A DNA stretch of 55,175 bases from Planctomycetaceae bacterium (GCA_012719125.1 JAAYAY010000242.1:1-55175), one strand, 5' to 3'; positions 35,403 to 45,185 are shown, counted from the first letter of the stretch. A program made the numbers and translations. Notes: a model not told the origin generated them from the letters alone.

Positions 35403-37394
35403 ATGCCCATTTCCTTTGGGTGCCCTCATTGCGGTCGCCGGTTCAAGGTTCCCGATCACCTGGAGGGAAAGCGAGTTCGGTGCCAGACCTGCGGCCGGGT
35501 CATCCCGATCATCAGGGAGGGCGCGCAGTCCGTTGATTCGGCGGGCGAGGGCGGAGACGTCCCGCCGTTGGCCGGAACCGTGCAGAGGAGCCCTGCTCCA
35601 GTCGCGCATGTGCCGACGAACGAAGCACCTTTGCCGCTGGGTCCGGTTGGTCCGGGGCACGCACGCCGCGGTCTGCCTCCGGCTACGATCGGCCTGGCGG
35701 TGATTGGTGTTGTGGCAGTGTTGGGCCTGGTCGTCGTGGGCGTGCATGCTCTGTTCTCTGGAGGTGCACGCCAGCCGAGCCCTCCTCAGATGCTCGACGC
35801 ATCTTCTCAGCCCTGGACTCTGCCGCCGGATCCGGCAAGCGGAGTGGGCAAGAAACTCGCGATTCGTCCTTTCGACGCCGGCGAGACGGACAACAACTCG
35901 GGAGTATTCCTGGCACGCGACGTGCCGAACGCCGTCATCGCGCAGCATGTGTCTGATGGCGACGCGTCGGTCGAGCAGGCAACACTTTGTGATCTCGTGC
36001 AGGAACGAGTGCTTGGTTCGGCACGGTTGCCGGATGGCTGTACTGTATTGGCACTATCACCCGACGGCAAGGAGATGGCGGTGGCGCTCGGCGGGTCGGA
36101 AGGTGCCCAGGTGGCGATTTGGAATTGGGGTGCTGACGCGACTTGCAGCGAATCTGCGACGCGGCTGGAAGGAGAAGCACGTCGTACGATCAAGAGAGCC
36201 GCCTACTTGGCGCCGGCCCGCTTGCTCGTTCAGGAGAAACTCGGGAAGACACGAGTCTACGACACAGGAACCGGGAAGGTCGAGCACTTGCTCGATATTG
36301 AGGACTCCCAGTGGCCGGCGATCAGCCCCGGGGGGCGATGGTTCACTACGTATGACGAATCCAACTCCAACGTTCGCTTTCACGAGTCGTCCACAGGGGC
36401 GATTGTCGGGACCCTGGGGCCACTTCAGGGAGAAGCCGCGCGTTTTGCCAGTTCTGCTTTCAGTCCGGACGGCGAACGATTCGCGCTGGTTTTGTCACGG
36501 CCCGAACAGCGTCAACAGACCGTTCTTTGCTGGGATGTGAATGCCGGGGAGCAACTCGCCGAGTTCCAGATCCCGTACGCCTCTGCGGTTGCTTCCGAAG
36601 AAGACGTTGTGTGGTGGTGCGGAAGCGACCATCTCATGTTCGGACAGCGGCTGTACCGGCTCGAAGTAGGAGGATGTGTATGGTGCTACACAAACGTTGC
36701 CCCCGCAGGTCTTTGCAGAGGACACCCATGGATTACCGTGCGAGACTCTGGCCGGAAATGCCTTCTACTGGCAGATCTTCCTCGGTCCGGCGATCTGGCC
36801 GTCATCGATGAGAAGATATCGAGTACGTGGGCCATGCTTCAAGCTGGCGACGCATTGAGGGTGGAAGTACGCGGCGGAGAACGCGCCCCCACCGCACGTC
36901 TCGAACGCCGGGTCTCGAGGACGGTCGGCGAGCGTCTGAAAAGCAAAGGATATCGTCTGGACTCGTACGCGGCGATGTGTTTACGCGTAACGGCTCTTGA
37001 AGAGACGGAAGGAGAACCGCTCGAGTACAGGGACTCTTGGTGGATGGAGCGGGCGAGCGTTCCTAACACATTGTTCTGTCTGAAGCTTGAGCTGATCGAC
37101 CCTAAGGGGGCGACACGATGGGAAGTGCAGTGTGAGGTCCCGATGCCTGAGGAGGTGCGAGTCAGGGACCCTGTTTACGAGAACGGAGTCATAGAAGAGG
37201 TGCGCGAGAAGCATTGGGAGGCGGCGATCGACTTGTTGGAGGGTTTGGAGTTTCCAGATCCGTTCCAGAAGTCGGCGCTGGAGAACGGGTTCGGGTTTAC
37301 GGACATTCGCGTGAGGAGCGCACGGGCCACGAGGGACGCGGCGCCGTACTTGCCCAGAAGCACGTGGTTCAATCGCCGGACCTTTGACAAGTGA
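35403..37394 (+). CDS. Zinc-ribbon, single-TM, WD-type propeller protein A
   Basis: 663 residues. The N-terminus is a zinc ribbon (CPHCGRRF...CQTCG, Cys pairs at about 7/10 and 28/31). A Pro/Ala-rich linker follows, then one membrane helix (IGLAVIGVVAVLGLVVVGV, about 100-118). The large C-terminal part is a propeller with WD-like strands (TVLALSPDGKEMAVALGG, AFSPDGERFALVLS), ending in a mixed domain that includes AGDALRVEVRG and SRTVGERLKSKGYRL. The topology suggests a cytoplasmic ribbon and an extracytoplasmic propeller, or the reverse. It is the single-module copy of a module present twice in the next gene. No known function; a membrane sensor or scaffold is a guess. Confidence 0.75.
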   Translation: MPISFGCPHCGRRFKVPDHLEGKRVRCQTCGRVIPIIREGAQSVDSAGEGGDVPPLAGTVQRSPAPVAHVPTNEAPLPLGPVGPGHARRGLPPATIGLAVIGVVAVLGLVVVGVHALFSGGARQPSPPQMLDASSQPWTLPPDPASGVGKKLAIRPFDAGETDNNSGVFLARDVPNAVIAQHVSDGDASVEQATLCDLVQERVLGSARLPDGCTVLALSPDGKEMAVALGGSEGAQVAIWNWGADATCSESATRLEGEARRTIKRAAYLAPARLLVQEKLGKTRVYDTGTGKVEHLLDIEDSQWPAISPGGRWFTTYDESNSNVRFHESSTGAIVGTLGPLQGEAARFASSAFSPDGERFALVLSRPEQRQQTVLCWDVNAGEQLAEFQIPYASAVASEEDVVWWCGSDHLMFGQRLYRLEVGGCVWCYTNVAPAGLCRGHPWITVRDSGRKCLLLADLPRSGDLAVIDEKISSTWAMLQAGDALRVEVRGGERAPTARLERRVSRTVGERLKSKGYRLDSYAAMCLRVTALEETEGEPLEYRDSWWMERASVPNTLFCLKLELIDPKGATRWEVQCEVPMPEEVRVRDPVYENGVIEEVREKHWEAAIDLLEGLEFPDPFQKSALENGFGFTDIRVRSARATRDAAPYLPRSTWFNRRTFDK

Positions 37395-37524
37395 GTGAGG
37401 CAGTTCTCTTCAGTGTGGGAAGGCATCTTGATGTTGGGATACGACGAATCACGATCCTGTTCCTTCCAGGATCGGTTGGCCGAACAGGCTCATTAACCAT
37501 GCAACCATCAATAGGTTCCGAACG

Positions 37525-40500
37525 ATGCCCATTTCCTTTGGGTGCCCTCATTGCGGTCGCCGGTTCGAGGTTCCCGATCACCTGGAGGGAAAGCGAGCGC
37601 GTTGTCAAACATGCGGTCATGTCGTATCGATCGTCCGCGAGGCAGCCCCGATCCTCGACCCGCTAATCGAGGCCTACGCCGATCTGCCCGCCGGTCCCGC
37701 GTCCCACGTCGATTACTCAACCAGCGGGCAGTTCCCTGCAAGCGCAGAGCCGTTCGAAGCGTTTCCCTCCCGGGGAAGCCGGAATGGCATGCACCCAGGC
37801 GTGATCGCGGGTATCGCGGCCGGCGCTGCGATTGTCATCGGTGCGATCGTGATTATGGCTGTCTCGTGGGCTTCGCGAGGCGCGCCGTCTGTGAATAAGA
37901 CCCGACGAACGCCTCCTCGCTTGGGCGGTGCGCCCCATGCCGACAAGAGTACGACCAGACCCGCTCCCACCGCAGAGCGGCCGGAACCAGCCCCGTCGAA
38001 TCAACCGTCACGCACGTGGTCTCTGACCGCTGATCCGGGAAGGCCGCCATTCCAGGTTCGATCGATTGACGTCGGCGATAGACGACTGCGACGAGTTCAT
38101 TTCGCCTTCGCCTTGCCTCGCGTCGTGGTGGAACAGGCGGACCGAACGCAATTGTCCGAAAGCGATCACGGAACACTCTACGATGTGGAAACCGGGCAAG
38201 CCCTGGGGACCTTCCAACTGCCAAAGTACACTCGGATCGCTGCACTTTCACCCGACGGGCGCAGTATGGCCGTTGTCTCCACCAACACCACGCAGCAGCC
38301 GGACACTCTGGGAATCTGGACGTGGCACGAAAACACGGCCACGCTGACGCAATCGCTCTCCCTGCCGGACAAACGATCGCCGAGTGTCGAATGGGCCTGT
38401 TTTCTGAACCCCATCTCGCTGCTCGTTCGCACAAATCACGCAGAAGCGATCCTTCTGGATCTACTCACCGGACAGCCAAGATACTCCTTCAAGACCGGCC
38501 ATTCACAGACGCTGGCGGTAAGCCGTGGCGGGCAGTGGATCGCCAACTTCGTCGGAGAGGGAGGCGCCGAGAACGCACGTGTCGAATTCTACGACGGCTT
38601 TTCCGGAACGGCCGTCGCAACCATCAAGCCGGATTTCGACGAATCGACGGTCTTCACGGCATCGTCGTTCAGTCCCGACGGGAGGCGATTCTTGCTGCTG
38701 CTCTCGAGCTACGGCCGCCGGAGGCACGTCGGGTTCTGCTGGGATCTTCAGTCGGGGAAGTCACTCTTCAAGTTCGATGTCCCGTTTCTCAGCAATCTCT
38801 CTCATGAGGCACCGCCGATCTGGTGGTGCGGTTCCGACTACATCCTGATTCGAGATCGCTTGTGCCGTATCTCCGCCGGCCTGTGCGTCTGGCGATACCC
38901 CCCTTCCGCCGTGGGCCAGATCTCCAATGATCGCGTATGGACAATTGTGGAGCACCTGGGACGCAACTATCTGGCTCCAATGCAACTCCCGTTGCCCTCG
39001 GACGAAGCGGAGATCGAACGTCAATTCGCCGCGGTACGTCCGTTGCTTCGTGCCGGCGATTCGGTCCGTCTGGAAATTCGCGGTGCGCAAGCTGCACCGT
39101 CGCGAGACTATGAGGACAAACTTCGCAGCACGATCGGAGAACGATTGCGCAGAGCAGGATACACGGTCAATGCCGCTGGGAAGATGTGTCTCCGGCTCTC
39201 AGTTTCTGAGAAGACGGGCGGAGAACCCGTCCGATTCGAACCCCAGTCTCGAGGCGGAAAGCCTTTTACAGTACCTGATCGAGTTCTCAACCTTACGACG
39301 GAACTCGTCGACGCGAACGGAGTCGTGAAGAGCACAAGAGAGGACTCTTACCGTATCTCTGGGCTCCAAATCAATCCGGGCCCCGATCCGGTTCGGGAGG
39401 TCCTCGATGAACGATGGAAATTCCTCACCTGGGGTATCGAGCGGCGTGAATTCAGCAGCGTCTACTACGAACCTGACGCCGAGGATGGCTTTGGTGAGAC
39501 GGAACTCAACGCGCAGAACCTCGTGCAGGCTGCGGATGCCGAGACGCGGGAGCCGGGAAACGGAACCGGCAACTCTACAGCGGAGACTCCTCCGGTTCTT
39601 CTTGGGCACGAATGGGAATACCGCCAAGATCGAGCCCCGGCACCGCAAGCAGAGTTCGTAAGCAAGCGATTGAAACTCAGCAAAGGGCGCTTGTTCGATG
39701 CTCGTTTTGCCGGACCCGAGGTGGGGCAGGTCGCGGTGTTGATGAACTTGCCGTCGGAACAAGGAGAGTTGGATTCCGCTCGAACCGTGCAACGGCTCGA
39801 CTTGACCAATTCGGAAGTGCTCGGGTCATTCGGCGTGGCGACCGACGCCGAGTTGGCCGATTTCCGCCTTGACGGAAGGGTGATCGCGATCAAACTCCCG
39901 AGCGAGTCGCGTCAGATCGCCGATCGCCTCGAGATCTGGAGTTGCTCCAACCAGGGCGACAAACAGTTTCTGCAGTGGGCACCCTACGAAGGCCGTTCGT
40001 TTTCGCAGTTGGTCTGGGCTGCCCTGATCGGGACGAATCGGCTGCTGACGCTCGATCGGACGTCCACACTCGATCTCTGGCAACTGCCGGAGCGCAAGAG
40101 GCTGGCGTCCGTCGGATGGAAGCACAGCGGCTACCCACCGCTGAGCCCGCAACGCAAGTATGTCGCTGTCCCCCGCAACGACGTCGTGGAAATCCTGAGG
40201 ACCGAGGACCTCGGGCTGGTGGGACAGTTGCTGCTTCCGGGAGCGTCCGAGGGCGGCTTGCAGGGCGGAGCGTTCGATTCCGAAGGGTTGCGGCTGGGTC
40301 TGGTGATGCAACGAGATGACCGCGAAGAAATGACGGTTTGGGATCTGGACAAGGGGAAACTCGCAAAGCGGTTTCCCACGCGCAGGTCAAATCCGGGCCA
40401 TCGATGGATCGACCAACGATACTTCTATGCAGGAGGAAATCTGATCGACCTTGATGAGGAAACGGTCGCCTGGCAATACGAATATGAGACCTGCATGTCG

Positions 40501-41109
40501 ACCAGTCCTGACGGGCGATTCTGGTACGCGGCTGTCGGGCGAGAATCTCGCCCATACTTGTGTGCCACCACGATTCCCAGCCGCCAGATTGTGCCGATCA
40601 TCGAGAGAGCCTTGATTGCGGGGGCGGTCGTCAAGCCTGGGCAGACCGTGTCGGTTCAAATGGGCGTTGAGGGAAGTCCGGCGCCTGACTATTGCCGCAA
40701 CGTCATGACTGCAGTCCAAGACTCGCTGGCTCAACGCGGCTTCCAACTCGGGCACAATGCAAGCTGCACCATGCAGATCACTGTGAGTGACGAACCTAGG
40801 GAACGTCACACTTCACTCGCCCTTCCTTCGAAGCCGGGGATCACGCAAAGGATGTGCAGCGTCACGCTCAAAGCTCTTGACGCCCGTGGACGCATTTGCT
40901 GGTACGCCCATCATGTCCACTTCGCCGACTTCAAGGCGTCGGGAGAGGTTGACGAGGGCGAGCAGCCCCCCTTGCAGGCGTTCGAGAGATGGTTGGAGAG
41001 TCAAGTCATTCCAGGCAAGCTGTTCGCGTGGTCGGAGACAGGCGCCGTAGGAAAATCGAAGCTAACCTTTGACAAGGAAGAGATTCGTACCGATTTCGAT
41101 GGCCGATAG
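37525..41109 (+). CDS. Zinc-ribbon, single-TM, double-propeller protein B (paralogue of A)
   Basis: 1194 residues. The same zinc ribbon (CPHCGRRF...CQTCG) and membrane helix (VIAGIAAGAAIVIGAIVIMAV, about 93-113) open it. The first propeller/mixed-domain module (about 165-650) parallels protein A: IAALSPDGRSMAVVS, AGDSVRLEIRG, TIGERLRRAGYTV. A second copy (about 700-1190) repeats the pattern with lower identity: PGQTVSVQMGVEGSP and AVQDSLAQRGFQL. The first 73 bases of the gene differ from gene A at one position. A tandem gene duplication plus internal module duplication is the simplest history. It lies 130 bases after gene A, same strand. The function is unknown. Confidence 0.75.
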   Translation: MPISFGCPHCGRRFEVPDHLEGKRARCQTCGHVVSIVREAAPILDPLIEAYADLPAGPASHVDYSTSGQFPASAEPFEAFPSRGSRNGMHPGVIAGIAAGAAIVIGAIVIMAVSWASRGAPSVNKTRRTPPRLGGAPHADKSTTRPAPTAERPEPAPSNQPSRTWSLTADPGRPPFQVRSIDVGDRRLRRVHFAFALPRVVVEQADRTQLSESDHGTLYDVETGQALGTFQLPKYTRIAALSPDGRSMAVVSTNTTQQPDTLGIWTWHENTATLTQSLSLPDKRSPSVEWACFLNPISLLVRTNHAEAILLDLLTGQPRYSFKTGHSQTLAVSRGGQWIANFVGEGGAENARVEFYDGFSGTAVATIKPDFDESTVFTASSFSPDGRRFLLLLSSYGRRRHVGFCWDLQSGKSLFKFDVPFLSNLSHEAPPIWWCGSDYILIRDRLCRISAGLCVWRYPPSAVGQISNDRVWTIVEHLGRNYLAPMQLPLPSDEAEIERQFAAVRPLLRAGDSVRLEIRGAQAAPSRDYEDKLRSTIGERLRRAGYTVNAAGKMCLRLSVSEKTGGEPVRFEPQSRGGKPFTVPDRVLNLTTELVDANGVVKSTREDSYRISGLQINPGPDPVREVLDERWKFLTWGIERREFSSVYYEPDAEDGFGETELNAQNLVQAADAETREPGNGTGNSTAETPPVLLGHEWEYRQDRAPAPQAEFVSKRLKLSKGRLFDARFAGPEVGQVAVLMNLPSEQGELDSARTVQRLDLTNSEVLGSFGVATDAELADFRLDGRVIAIKLPSESRQIADRLEIWSCSNQGDKQFLQWAPYEGRSFSQLVWAALIGTNRLLTLDRTSTLDLWQLPERKRLASVGWKHSGYPPLSPQRKYVAVPRNDVVEILRTEDLGLVGQLLLPGASEGGLQGGAFDSEGLRLGLVMQRDDREEMTVWDLDKGKLAKRFPTRRSNPGHRWIDQRYFYAGGNLIDLDEETVAWQYEYETCMSTSPDGRFWYAAVGRESRPYLCATTIPSRQIVPIIERALIAGAVVKPGQTVSVQMGVEGSPAPDYCRNVMTAVQDSLAQRGFQLGHNASCTMQITVSDEPRERHTSLALPSKPGITQRMCSVTLKALDARGRICWYAHHVHFADFKASGEVDEGEQPPLQAFERWLESQVIPGKLFAWSETGAVGKSKLTFDKEEIRTDFDGR

Positions 41110-41223
41110 CTAAGGACAACCGCGCGCGCCAATCGTTGTCACCCGACAAATCCCTTGCCCAATTTCCCAAACCGTGCCACCATAAAATCAGACGGGGCAC
41201 GTCATCCTGGGGAGGGTGAGGTC

Positions 41224-41964
41224 ATGGTTCGGTCGAATCGAACGGCCGCTCAGGCTTTTCTACTGGTGCTGCTGCTGTGGGCGGCGGCCAACGCGGTCTC
41301 CTACTTCGTTCGCAGCGACGGGTGGGGGAACCTGTTGGGACAGGCACCGCAGAACGGAGAGGCAATCGGCGTCCCCTGGCTGATCTGGAGCGGCGGCGGC
41401 GCTTTCGGAACGAGCCACAACAACTGGCTTGCCCTTCTCGGGAACACCGCCGTCACGTTGCTCTCGGCAGTGGCCGCCTACGCAGCGGTTGCCCGGTTCA
41501 CGCGGCGATTCCCCGACGTCGCAAAACTCCCTGACGAGAAGGCGGATACACACTCCCGCAGCCCCCGACGAGCCCTCCAGTTCCGGCTTCGCACATTGCT
41601 CGCCCTGGTTGTGGTCGAAGCAATTGTCCTGGGAGGCATTCGCAGCTACGGCGACGCTCGGCCGGCACTGCTCGCGGCAATCTACCTGCTCGGTCCGAGC
41701 CTGCTCCTTGCCGTGGCCTGGCGCCTGCGCGACGTGATTCCCACCCACCGAAACCTGGCACTCCTCCTCGTCGGCCTGCTGTTCGTGCCCGCCGCGGCCG
41801 TCCTCGGTGAATCGATCGAGGGCATTCGCGACTTCACCCGCGGCCTGCTGGGACTGTTCGTCTGCTGGGTGCCGCAATGCGTCCTTCTGGCTGTTGTGAT
41901 TTCCGCGTTCCGGGGCCGCTTCGCCGAGCACACGGCGCCAGTTGTTGACAACCCCCGGGCATGA
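41224..41964 (+). CDS. Multi-pass membrane protein with planctomycete RLRTLL motif
   Basis: 246 residues from the ATG at 41224 (GGAGGGTGAGGTC upstream). About six hydrophobic segments: FLLVLLLWAAANAVSYF, LALLGNTAVTLLSAVAAYAA, LRTLLALVVVEAIVLGG, PALLAAIYLLGPSLLLAVAW, LALLLVGLLFVPAAAVLG, and a final GLFVCWVPQCVLLAVVISAF. The QFRLRTLLALVV string before the third resembles a motif common in planctomycete membrane proteins of unknown role. It overlaps the next start by 4 bases (ATGA at 41961), so it is translationally coupled to the NfeD-type protein. No enzyme signature is seen. Confidence 0.7.
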   Translation: MVRSNRTAAQAFLLVLLLWAAANAVSYFVRSDGWGNLLGQAPQNGEAIGVPWLIWSGGGAFGTSHNNWLALLGNTAVTLLSAVAAYAAVARFTRRFPDVAKLPDEKADTHSRSPRRALQFRLRTLLALVVVEAIVLGGIRSYGDARPALLAAIYLLGPSLLLAVAWRLRDVIPTHRNLALLLVGLLFVPAAAVLGESIEGIRDFTRGLLGLFVCWVPQCVLLAVVISAFRGRFAEHTAPVVDNPRA

Positions 41965-43529
41965 ATCCTACCATTGGGATGGAAATCTCCCGTCATCCAA
42001 CAGGTGATCGTTCCATGTGGCGATTCTGCGTGCTCACACTCCGCCGTCACCTTCCCCTCGCGGCCCTCTTGTTGTTCGCGGCACTTGCGTTGGAAGGGCA
42101 GCAAGTCCTCGCCCAGGATCGCCCCTTGAGCCGCAACACGGCCGTGATTATTCGCCTGGACGGCGCGATCATGCCCTTCACCTATGCCTACCTGGAACGC
42201 AAGTTGGATGAGGCCAAGGACGACACGGTCGATATCGTGATCCTCGAAATCGACAGTCCCGGCGGCGAATTGAATGCGAGTCTGGATATCGCCAAGATGC
42301 TGAGCGAGGTGGATTGGGCCGAAACGGTGGCCTACGTGCCCAGTACGGCGATGTACGGAGCCCTGAGCGGAGCGGCCTTTGCCGCATTGGGTTGCGAGCG
42401 AATCGTCATGGGCAAACGAGCGGCCATCGGCGACGCGGGCGTGATCGAGTCCGACGGGAACAATCCGTTCCGGTATGTGCCCGAGAAACAGCGCACCCAT
42501 GTCACCAACAGGATCGTCGAACTCGCCAAGCTCCGCGGGCGTCCCCCGGCGCTGGCCGAGGCGATGGTCGAAAAGGATCTCGACGTGTTCCAGGTCCGCA
42601 ATACCAAGACGGGCCAAGAGACGTGCATGAGCCAGAAGGAACTGGACGCCGCCAAAGACGCCGAAGATTGGGAGAAGGGGAAACCGGTCCAGGAAACGCT
42701 GGGCGGCAACTTCTTCGAAGCGAACGGCGAGCGTGCCGTCGAACTTGGACTGGCCGAAAGCAACGCCGAAAGCCGCGAAGAACTGTTCGAGCAGCTCAAT
42801 ATCGTCGGCACCCCCAAGATCATCAAGTGGTCGGCCGTCGACACGACGGTCCTCGTTCTCAACCATCCCCTGGTGACGGCCCTGCTTCTGATCATCGGCC
42901 TGGTCGCCCTCTACATCGAAATGAGTTCCCCCGGCATCGGCATGGGCATCCTGACGGCCGGGCTCTGCTTCGCCCTCTTCTTCTGGAGCCGCTTCCTCGG
43001 CGGCACGGCCAACTGGCTCGAACTCGTGCTGTTCCTCGCCGGGCTCGCCTTCCTGGGAGTCGAGTTGTTTGTCCTGCCCGGGTTCGGCATCGCCGGGCTG
43101 ACGGGTATGTTGCTCCTCGGTGCGAGCCTGATCCTGGCCAGCCAGGGTTTCGTTATTCCCCATACTCGGGACGAGATGTTCACGCTGATCAGGTCCCTCT
43201 CCGTGCTTACGGGCGCGATGCTGGCCTTCTTCATCATGGCCCTGTTCCTGAACCGCTACTTCGGCTCGCTCCCCATCCTCGGCCACTTGGCCCTGAAACC
43301 GCCCACCGACGGCGAAGCAGCCCTTGAACACACTGCCGCCGAACAGGCCCTTGCCGTCGGCGACACGGGCCGAGCCGATTCTGCACTCCGCCCCGCCGGC
43401 CGGGCCCGATTCGGCCACCGCATGCTCGACGTCATGGCCGACGGCGACTTTATCGCCCCCGGCACCCCAATCCAGATCACCCGCATCAGCGGCCGGCGCG
43501 TCTTTGTAGAACCGGCAAAGGAGGAATAG
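41961..43529 (+). CDS. NfeD-family membrane protease (ClpP-class, long form)
   Basis: 522 residues. A signal-anchor (LPLAALLLFAALALEG) is followed by a ClpP/SppA-like periplasmic protease domain (about 60-280): VIILEIDSPGGELNASLDIAKM and an MYGALSGAAFAALGCERI segment with Ser in the ALSG context, expected to be the nucleophile, and KRAAIGDAG. Then come four to five membrane segments (VTALLLIIGLVALYIE, LTAGLCFALFFWS, LVLFLAGLAFLG, LTGMLLLGASLILAS, MLAFFIMALFL) and a C-terminal OB-fold NfeD domain ending FIAPGTPIQITRISGRRVFV. Long NfeD proteins act with stomatin/flotillin proteins in membrane quality control; no stomatin gene is adjacent. The N-terminus could start at 42015 instead. Confidence 0.88.
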   Translation: MNPTIGMEISRHPTGDRSMWRFCVLTLRRHLPLAALLLFAALALEGQQVLAQDRPLSRNTAVIIRLDGAIMPFTYAYLERKLDEAKDDTVDIVILEIDSPGGELNASLDIAKMLSEVDWAETVAYVPSTAMYGALSGAAFAALGCERIVMGKRAAIGDAGVIESDGNNPFRYVPEKQRTHVTNRIVELAKLRGRPPALAEAMVEKDLDVFQVRNTKTGQETCMSQKELDAAKDAEDWEKGKPVQETLGGNFFEANGERAVELGLAESNAESREELFEQLNIVGTPKIIKWSAVDTTVLVLNHPLVTALLLIIGLVALYIEMSSPGIGMGILTAGLCFALFFWSRFLGGTANWLELVLFLAGLAFLGVELFVLPGFGIAGLTGMLLLGASLILASQGFVIPHTRDEMFTLIRSLSVLTGAMLAFFIMALFLNRYFGSLPILGHLALKPPTDGEAALEHTAAEQALAVGDTGRADSALRPAGRARFGHRMLDVMADGDFIAPGTPIQITRISGRRVFVEPAKEE

Positions 43530-43533
43530 CACC

Positions 43534-44973
43534 ATGAAGGGTTTCGCCAGTGTTCTGTGTTTCAGCGCAACGTTGATGACGACTTGGGTTCACGCTGCCG
43601 ATAGCCGAGTTTCCTTGAAACCGTTTGAAGGGATCGAACTCTACGCCCCGGGCCATTTCGGCAACAGCTACGAGGTCATGGGCGAATATGAAATGCGGGC
43701 GCTGATCGGAGAAGCCAAGTTCTGGGGCTGCGACAGTTACGGCGATTGGTTCGACATGCTCGACTGCAGCGATCCCTTCCGCGCCGAACGGCAGGTCGGC
43801 CTGGGCCGTGCCCTCTGGAACGCCAAGAAGGCCAACTTCCACTCGGCCGCACAATTGGGCCTGAAGACCGATTTCCTCCTCACGCCAAACCATGTCTACG
43901 TCGACCAGCGCAGGGCCCCCATGCTGGCAGAGAGCGGCGGACGCGTGTTCGGGCAACTCCTCTGCCCCTCCAACCAAGAAGCTCACAAGCTGATCCTCGA
44001 CGACTACGAGAAGTTGTTCGCCGACCTGGCAAGTTACGGCGTCCGGCTCGACCGCCTCTGCTCCTGCCCTTACGACTACGGAGGCTGCAACTGCGAGAAG
44101 TGCAAACCATGGATCCTCACCTGGGGACGTCTGACCCGCGAGATCTTCGAGATCGCCGAGAAACACCATCCCGGGATTGAAATGGTGCTCGTCGGCTGGT
44201 GGTGGGAGCCCGAAGAGCACCGCCAGTTGGCCGAATGGGTCGACCGCGAGCATCCCGGCTGGGTCAAGGCGATGTATTTGCACATCCCCTATGGCAAGAC
44301 CGGCACGGCCGACGTGCAGCTTCCGCAAGGCTGTGCCAAGGGGGCCTTCGTCCATATCGGCTACGCCGACCAGGCCTCGCCTCGCGATCTCTACGGACTG
44401 TTCGGTCCGATGATCGCCTCCCAGCGGATCCCCCAGACATTCCGTGATCTCCAGGCCCAGGGCGTGACCCATCTGATGGCTTACAGCGAAGGCGTCTGCG
44501 ACGACGTGAACAAGGCGATCTACGCCGGGCTCGCCTCATGCCAATACCCGTCGTCCGAAGCCGTGCTCACGGCCTATGCCGCCCGCCACTTCGGCACCGA
44601 CGAACCGACCGCCGCGAAATGGGCCGCCTGGCTGGCCGCCTGGGGCACGCCGTTCACCCGCGATCCGGTCGAAGCCCAGGCCGAACTGGAAGTTCTGCTG
44701 AAGGCCACGCCCAACCGCAATGCCAGGCAAGTCCAGGAATGGGTTCTCAAGACGGAGCTGTTCCGCCTGCACCGCGAGATCGAGTCGACCGGCAAGGCCA
44801 GCGGCGGCGATTGGACGCCGGAGCGGCTTGCCCTCGTTGAAGACTACTGGCAAACCCGCGAGAAAATCCACCGCGGCCTCTGGGGCCTGGCACCCCCGAG
44901 ACACATATTCGCCCGCCAGTTTTCTTCACCCGCCTGGTACAAGAGCTGGTCCGAACACGTCGGCCACCAGTAG
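43534..44973 (+). CDS. Secreted putative TIM-barrel glycoside hydrolase-like protein
   Basis: 479 residues, ATG four bases after the NfeD stop behind GGAGGAA. Signal peptide ends about residue 22 (FSATLMTTWVHA). The body resembles exported TIM-barrel sugar hydrolases: EIEMVLVGWWWEPEEH and LCSCPYDYGGCNCEKCKPW, a Gly-Cys-x-Cys-x-x-Cys arrangement seen in hexosaminidase-like planctomycete proteins. The catalytic acids are not assignable by eye and I name no GH family. A Gln-rich end with RQFSSPAWYKSW closes it. It is probably in the same transcript as the two membrane proteins upstream. Confidence 0.6.
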   Translation: MKGFASVLCFSATLMTTWVHAADSRVSLKPFEGIELYAPGHFGNSYEVMGEYEMRALIGEAKFWGCDSYGDWFDMLDCSDPFRAERQVGLGRALWNAKKANFHSAAQLGLKTDFLLTPNHVYVDQRRAPMLAESGGRVFGQLLCPSNQEAHKLILDDYEKLFADLASYGVRLDRLCSCPYDYGGCNCEKCKPWILTWGRLTREIFEIAEKHHPGIEMVLVGWWWEPEEHRQLAEWVDREHPGWVKAMYLHIPYGKTGTADVQLPQGCAKGAFVHIGYADQASPRDLYGLFGPMIASQRIPQTFRDLQAQGVTHLMAYSEGVCDDVNKAIYAGLASCQYPSSEAVLTAYAARHFGTDEPTAAKWAAWLAAWGTPFTRDPVEAQAELEVLLKATPNRNARQVQEWVLKTELFRLHREIESTGKASGGDWTPERLALVEDYWQTREKIHRGLWGLAPPRHIFARQFSSPAWYKSWSEHVGHQ

Positions 44974-45156
44974 GTCCCGACGATTGCAGCAAAGGTCTGA
45001 TTTCATGTTCGGTTTGGGACCGCGATTCGCAAGGGCGGGCTTTGCCTGATAACTGGACTTCTGCAGACTCAGGTTCACACGGTTACGCAGGGCCATCCGT
45101 GCCAACAGCGCAAGTTCAGGATGGTCGATTTGTTCCTCCAGATTCCTGGAGTACGT

Positions 45157-45185
45157 TTGAGGTAGATTTGGGATCCCTACCTCAA
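45157..45185. terminator. Perfect 9-bp stem-loop between convergent genes
   Basis: TTGAGGTAG (45157-45165) and CTACCTCAA (45177-45185) are perfect complements with an 11-base loop. The right arm includes the stop codon of the minus-strand gene (45177-45179). No T-run on either side. The gap 44974-45176 contains no gene. Confidence 0.45.

Noticed and set aside
41682-43535. 617-codon frame opposite the NfeD gene
   Set aside because: Highly charged Gln/Glu/Gly-rich translation without signals or motifs; NfeD motifs are on the other strand.
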